A stretch of DNA of 17,677 nt, taken from positions 39,826 to 57,502 of the forward strand of contig DDXB01000069.1 of the NCBI GenBank assembly GCA_002347405.1, read 5' to 3'. A program made the position numbers and the translations under genes. The DNA is from Rhodocyclaceae bacterium UBA2271 (GTDB taxonomy: Bacteria; Pseudomonadota; Gammaproteobacteria; Burkholderiales; Rhodocyclaceae). A model generated the notes under the pieces. That model was given only the letters and a program-made list of their open reading frames with translations, was not told where the DNA came from and made no database searches. Shown here in pieces: positions 13,626-17,677 of this stretch (position 1 is the stretch's first letter; the number at the start of each line of letters is the position of its first letter).

Positions 13626-14594
13626 ATGCGAATCTGGCTGACCCTGCTGCTGGCCCTGCTGGTGCTGGCCGGCTGCGGTGAGCCGCCCCCGGCTGCCTTG
13701 CGTGTCGGGGTCAGTCCCTGGGTGGGCTACGATCCATTGGTGCTGGCGCGAGACAACCGGCTGCTTGATGCCGAACGGGTGCGTGTGATCGAGCTCGGCT
13801 CCAGCACCGAATGCGCGCGCGCCTTGAGCAACGGCACGCTGGACGCCGCAGCGCTCAGCCTTGACGAAGCGCTGCGACTGGCGGACGAGGGTGCAGCCCT
13901 GAAGATCGTCGCCGTGCTGGATGTCTCCCGCGCTGCCGCTGCAATAGTGGCCGGTAGCGGCATTACCAGTGCGGCGCAGCTCAGGGGAAAACGGATCGCC
14001 CTCGAACAGACTGCGTTGGGTACGCTGGTGCTGGATCGTTTATTGCAGGCCGGTGGACTGCAGACGAGCGATGTCACCCTGATCCAGGTCGAGGTGACCC
14101 ACCACGAAGCCGTGCTGACGGATGGACGTGCCGATGTGGTGATCACCTTCGAACCGATCAGAAGCCGGCTTCTGGCGCATGGACATAGCGAGATTTTGCC
14201 AAGCCGCCCTGGCCAGATTGACGATGTGCTGGTCGTCAGCCAGCGCAGCTGGTTGGCGCAGCGTGCGCAGCTGCGGGAACTGCTGGCGGGCTGGGAGGGT
14301 AGCCGCAGAGTGCTGGCTGATGATCCACAGTCAGTTGCTGCCTTGCTCGCTCCGGCCACTGATTTGACGCCGGCACAATACCTCTCCGCCCTGACCGGCG
14401 TGTCACTGCAATCCCTGGCGGACAGCGTTCGCTGGCTGGAGGGAGAGCCGGCGCCGTTGGCAGAACATGCTGCCCCGCTGGTCCACAGCCTGCTGCGGCT
14501 GGGCCTGATCCGCAGCTCGCCGAATTGGCCAGTACTGCTCGATGGCAAGCTGGCTTCAGAAACGCATGCAATTATGGCGGGCCGGCGGAAATGA
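13626..14594 (+). CDS. Substrate-binding lipoprotein (NMT1/SsuA-like)
   Basis: This 322-residue periplasmic binding protein is predicted to be lipid-anchored: MRIWLTLLLALLVLAGC has a lipobox LAGC with C17. The mature part resembles the NMT1/THI5/SsuA type of ABC substrate-binding proteins: LRVGVSPWVGYDPLVLARD near the N-terminus, then GTLDAAALSLDEALRLADEG and LRGKRIALEQTALGTLVLDR, and a second lobe with VTHHEAVLTDGRADVVITFEP. The ATG at 13626 is chosen because it begins the lipoprotein signal and has GGAG just upstream. A GTG at 13599 would add nine residues ahead of the signal. No ABC permease or ATPase is adjacent. Its stop overlaps the receptor gene (ATGA), suggesting it feeds a sensor. 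The ligand is unknown. Confidence 0.82.
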   Translation: MRIWLTLLLALLVLAGCGEPPPAALRVGVSPWVGYDPLVLARDNRLLDAERVRVIELGSSTECARALSNGTLDAAALSLDEALRLADEGAALKIVAVLDVSRAAAAIVAGSGITSAAQLRGKRIALEQTALGTLVLDRLLQAGGLQTSDVTLIQVEVTHHEAVLTDGRADVVITFEPIRSRLLAHGHSEILPSRPGQIDDVLVVSQRSWLAQRAQLRELLAGWEGSRRVLADDPQSVAALLAPATDLTPAQYLSALTGVSLQSLADSVRWLEGEPAPLAEHAAPLVHSLLRLGLIRSSPNWPVLLDGKLASETHAIMAGRRK

Positions 14595-15964
14595 GCTGGC
14601 ACCCTGTGCATGCACTACCGGTGCGTCTGCTCGTGCCGCTGGTGCTGTTTTTGCTGGCGCTGGGTGTGGCGACCACCAACCACCTGATCCAGATGCGCGC
14701 GATGGTGAAGGATGTCGAAATGGATAGCGCTCAGCGCCTCAGCGAACGCCTCGGCATCGCGCAGACACACCTGAGAATTGAACTGGGGCTGGGCAACCGC
14801 TGGCAGGTTCGACGCCTGGTTTCCGGATTGGCCCTGCACGATGGCGTGACCCATGCCTGGCTGGCGGACGGGGAAAATTACGTCATTGCCGCACTCGCGC
14901 GCCCGGAACTGCAGCGGCCCCTGGCGGAAGTTCTGGCACGACAGTCGGCGCCATTGCGCCAGGCCGCGCATGATGCCCTGAGCGAAAAAGAAACTTTCAT
15001 TCACATCCACACCGTCGCTGGCGAGACCGCCCTGCTCGGGCATGTGACCATTTTTCCGCAACATCGCCTGCTGGTGCGCGTCGATCTGGGCGAACAACTC
15101 GCTGCGCGTACCCATGCCCTGCGCAGCGAGCTGTGGCGCGAGACTGCCGCGATCATCCTGCTCGCCGCCCTGCTGGCGGCCTTGCTGCATGCGCTGTGGT
15201 TTAGCCGCGCTGCGCGGATTACCGCCACGGTTACTGACCTGGGATCAGGTCAGATCGACGCACGTGCCAGGCTTCACGGACACGACGAACTGGCCGAAAT
15301 CGGTGGCGCCATCGACCGCATGGCGGATGAACTGCAGGCACGCCAGAGCCAGTTGCGGCAACTGGAGAGCCTCGTCATTCATTCGCCGGTCGTCATCATC
15401 ACCTGGCGGAACCTGCCCAACCGGCCAGTAACCTATGTCAGCGAAAACATCCGGCAGTGGGGTTACAGTCCCGCCGATCTGTTGTCCGGCAAGCTGCAAT
15501 ATGCCGACCTCATTCACCATGCCGATCTGCCGCGTCTCGATGTCGATGTCGCCGAACATCATGTCCACGGACCCGATGAATATCGTCAGGAATACCGCCT
15601 GCGACATGCCGACGGCCACTGGCTGTGGATTGACGATCGTAGCTGGCTGACGCGTGACGCGAATGGTGCGGTGACGAATATCTCCGGCGTGCTGGCCGAC
15701 ATCAGCGAGCGGCACCGGCTCGAGGAGGCGCAGCAACAGCAAAGTGCGCTATTGAGTCAGCGCAATGAGGAACTGGAGCGATTCAACCGCGTCATGGTCG
15801 GGCGTGAGCTGGACATGATTCGGCTCAAGGAGCAGATCAACGAATTGTCGCGGCAACTCGGTCGCGCGCCGCCCTTTGCCGTGAACCTGACCGATGTGCC
15901 GCAAATCGCGCCTGCAACAGCGCAACCAGCCGGAACGCCCGATGAGAAGGGGCGGGACGCATGA
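14591..15964 (+). CDS. Membrane receptor with periplasmic sensor, HAMP and PAS domains, no output domain
   Basis: This 457-residue inner-membrane protein has a transmembrane helix at about 12-30, a periplasmic sensory region at 31-183, a second helix at about 185-204 (TAAIILLAALLAALLHALWF), a HAMP linker (205-255) and a PAS_3-like domain (260-375; YVSENIRQWGYSPADLLSGK and the HADGHWLWIDDRSW strand). A coiled coil follows (ELERFNRVMVGRELDMIRLK), then a Pro/Ala-rich tail. No histidine kinase, GGDEF or methyl-accepting domain follows. The ELERFNR...RELDMIRLK linker resembles one I associate with PAS sensors of Rhodocyclales. ATG 14591 overlaps the lipoprotein stop. ATG 15961 of the next gene overlaps its own TGA, so a partner protein may supply the output. 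Confidence 0.85.
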   Translation: MSWHPVHALPVRLLVPLVLFLLALGVATTNHLIQMRAMVKDVEMDSAQRLSERLGIAQTHLRIELGLGNRWQVRRLVSGLALHDGVTHAWLADGENYVIAALARPELQRPLAEVLARQSAPLRQAAHDALSEKETFIHIHTVAGETALLGHVTIFPQHRLLVRVDLGEQLAARTHALRSELWRETAAIILLAALLAALLHALWFSRAARITATVTDLGSGQIDARARLHGHDELAEIGGAIDRMADELQARQSQLRQLESLVIHSPVVIITWRNLPNRPVTYVSENIRQWGYSPADLLSGKLQYADLIHHADLPRLDVDVAEHHVHGPDEYRQEYRLRHADGHWLWIDDRSWLTRDANGAVTNISGVLADISERHRLEEAQQQQSALLSQRNEELERFNRVMVGRELDMIRLKEQINELSRQLGRAPPFAVNLTDVPQIAPATAQPAGTPDEKGRDA

Positions 15965-17677
15965 GCGCTATCGCCTTCACCGCGCTGATCTTCAATGCGG
16001 CCATGCTGCTGGCGGTTGCCCAGTTGCTTGACCTGGCGGCTGCGGGAGGCAAGCTGGAAAGCCTGCGTCGTCGCCCATGGCTGGTGGGTGTCGTGCTCGG
16101 CGGGATTGGCATTGGCATCATGATCGTGCCCCTGTCCCTGCTGGAGGGTGTGTCCTTCGATGTGCGTTCTGTGCTGCTCGTCATCGCGGGACTGTTTTTC
16201 GGCACAGTGCCCACGGTCGTGGCGATGGTGATGACGGCTGCCTACCGCCTGAGTCTCGGTGGCATTGGCGTCCTGCCCGGGGTGGCGGTGATTGTCGCGA
16301 CAGGACTGCTTGGCCTGGCCTGGCGCCATTGGCGGCGGCCGCAACTGGATGCCATCGGTTGGCGCGAACTCTATCTGCTTGGCCTGCTGGCGCATCTGCT
16401 CATGCTGGCACTGATGCTGCTGCTGCCGTGGCCAATCGCGTTAGACGTTCTGGCCAGCATCAGCGTGCCGGTCCTGATCATCCACCCGCTGCTGACGGTT
16501 GTGCTCGGCTTGCTGCTGTCTGCCCGGCTGGCGCGGCATAAAGCGGATCAAGCCTTGCAGGAAAGCGAGGCGCGCTATCACAGCCTGTTCGCCAACGATC
16601 ATACGGTGATGCTGGTCGTTGACCCGGAAAACGGCAACATCGTTGTCGCCAATCCGGCCGCTGCCAAATTCTATGGCTGGACCTGCGAGGAGTTGCAGGG
16701 CATGCCTATGACGCGAATCAACACCATTTCTGCAGAAGAACACAAGGAAGCCATCCGACGTGCCCGTGCCCGCCAGCAGGAATACTTTGAATTCCAGCAC
16801 CGCCTGGCAGACGGCTCGATCCGCGATGTCGAAGCTTTCAGCGGGCCGATCGAAATTGCCGGCAGGCAGTACCTGTATTCCATCGTCCATGATATGAGTG
16901 CGCGCCGGCAAGCCCAGATTGCCCTGCAGGAGAGCGAGGCGAAGCGCGCCAGTGAACAGGCCGCCGCCCTCGAAGAGCAGCGGCAGTCCCGGCTGGCGGC
17001 ATTGAATCTGATGGAGGATGCCGTCGCCGCCCGCCATCGTGCCGAAGTGACACTTGTCGCATTGCAGGAAAGCGAAGCACTCTTCCGTGCCACCTTCGAC
17101 CAGGCGGCGATGGGCCTGGCGCGCGTGGCTCCGGATGGTTCATGGCTCGATGTCAACCAGAAGCTCTGCGATATTGTCGGCTACACGCGGGAAGAACTGC
17201 TGGCCACCAACTTTCAGGCCATCACCCATCCCGATGATCTGAATGCCGATCTGGAGTTCGTACACCAGCTGCTGGCCGGAGAGCGTCAAAACTTCAGCAT
17301 GGAGAAGCGCTATTTCCGCAAATCGGGCGAGATCGTCTGGATCAATCTCACCGTGAATCTGGTGCGCAATGCGACAGGCGTGCCGCTGTACTTTATTTCG
17401 GTAGCGGAAGACATCAGTCAGCGCATGCAAACCGAAGGACAACTGCGCAAACTAGCCCTGGCAGTGGATCAAAGCCCCGAAATCATTTTCATCGTCAACC
17501 TGCAGGCCGAAATCGAATACGTCAATGAAACCTTCGTGACGCTTACCGGGTATAGCCGCGCGGAGGTGCTCGGCCAGAACCCGCGCATCCTCAAATCCGG
17601 CAAGACGCCGGCGGCGACCTACGTTGCGATGTGGGCCGCCCTGACCCAGGGCCAACCGTGGAAGGGTGAATTCATCA
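15961..17677 (+). CDS. 5TM multi-PAS sensor protein (3' end beyond window)
   Basis: This is an open frame of 572 codons that runs off the right edge with no stop. The ATG overlaps the stop of the receptor gene (ATGA). Residues 1-190 hold about five hydrophobic helices with the 5TMR_LYT signature (RSVLLVIAGLFFGTVPTVVA, then AAYRLSLGGIGVLPGVAVIV), a ligand-sensing membrane domain. At least three PAS domains follow: about 197-318 (SLFANDHTVMLVVDPENGNI), 369-488 (LFRATFDQAAMGLARVAPDG, ending with the PAC-like ISVAEDISQRM) and 492 onward (LAVDQSPEIIFIVN, then GQNPRILKSGKTP). A coiled coil joins the first two. Such sensors usually end in a GGDEF/EAL or histidine kinase domain; which one lies outside the window. 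It probably acts with the two upstream genes. Confidence 0.88.
   Translation, partial: MSAIAFTALIFNAAMLLAVAQLLDLAAAGGKLESLRRRPWLVGVVLGGIGIGIMIVPLSLLEGVSFDVRSVLLVIAGLFFGTVPTVVAMVMTAAYRLSLGGIGVLPGVAVIVATGLLGLAWRHWRRPQLDAIGWRELYLLGLLAHLLMLALMLLLPWPIALDVLASISVPVLIIHPLLTVVLGLLLSARLARHKADQALQESEARYHSLFANDHTVMLVVDPENGNIVVANPAAAKFYGWTCEELQGMPMTRINTISAEEHKEAIRRARARQQEYFEFQHRLADGSIRDVEAFSGPIEIAGRQYLYSIVHDMSARRQAQIALQESEAKRASEQAAALEEQRQSRLAALNLMEDAVAARHRAEVTLVALQESEALFRATFDQAAMGLARVAPDGSWLDVNQKLCDIVGYTREELLATNFQAITHPDDLNADLEFVHQLLAGERQNFSMEKRYFRKSGEIVWINLTVNLVRNATGVPLYFISVAEDISQRMQTEGQLRKLALAVDQSPEIIFIVNLQAEIEYVNETFVTLTGYSRAEVLGQNPRILKSGKTPAATYVAMWAALTQGQPWKGEFI

Overview
The window looks like chromosomal DNA of a GC-rich betaproteobacterium, probably of the Rhodocyclales or a near relative. 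The reasons are the radC / coaBC-dut / rpmB-rpmG neighbourhood, the many periplasmic c-type cytochromes and PAS or HD-GYP signalling proteins, and the C-terminal linker of the receptor gene at 14591-15964. The taxon is an inference from gene order and protein style, not from a database match. Nothing in the window is a phage, plasmid, CRISPR array, tRNA or rRNA.

Layout. (1) 79-1946, + strand: a secreted single-HKD phospholipase D/Nuc-type enzyme overlaps an MscS-type channel by 4 nt. (2) 2085-5833, - strand: a PhnD-like/GAF/HD-GYP/degenerate-GGDEF receptor, with a TehA/SLAC1-type transporter upstream of it. (3) 5973-9329: a housekeeping block with rpmB-rpmG and radC on the - strand and coaBC-dut on the + strand. 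rpmG is a 56-codon gene with its own terminator. (4) 9554-13117, - strand: a tight four-gene periplasmic electron-transfer cluster, consisting of a NapC/NirT tetrahaem protein, an ethylbenzene-dehydrogenase-type haem protein, a dihaem FccA-like cytochrome and an FccB-like flavoprotein. Its upstream region holds a perfect FNR/ANR-type box. (5) 13626 to the right edge, + strand: a substrate-binding lipoprotein, a HAMP-PAS membrane receptor and a 5TM multi-PAS sensor that runs off the window. These three are joined by ATGA overlaps.

Superimposed on the genes are several families of short, hairpin-forming repeats. They sit directly against gene ends at 1-78, 1945-2079, 6502-6585, 7326-7433 and 9408-9550, and one copy lies in the divergent region at 13428-13453. 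One family has an invariant 15-nt loop between 8-bp arms that differ from copy to copy but stay complementary. Another family is also found inside coaBC, which carries two in-frame repeat-derived insertions and is about 75 residues longer than a usual CoaBC. These translated repeats and the covarying hairpins are the most unusual features here.

How the genes could work together. The cytochrome cluster is best read as a flavocytochrome c sulfide dehydrogenase-like FccAB pair wired through an extra haem protein to a membrane quinone-linked tetrahaem anchor, probably under oxygen-responsive control. The divergent lipoprotein-receptor operon has no ABC permease or ATPase beside it, so it looks like sensing rather than transport. 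The HD-GYP protein fuses the same idea, a periplasmic binding domain with cytoplasmic signalling, into one chain.
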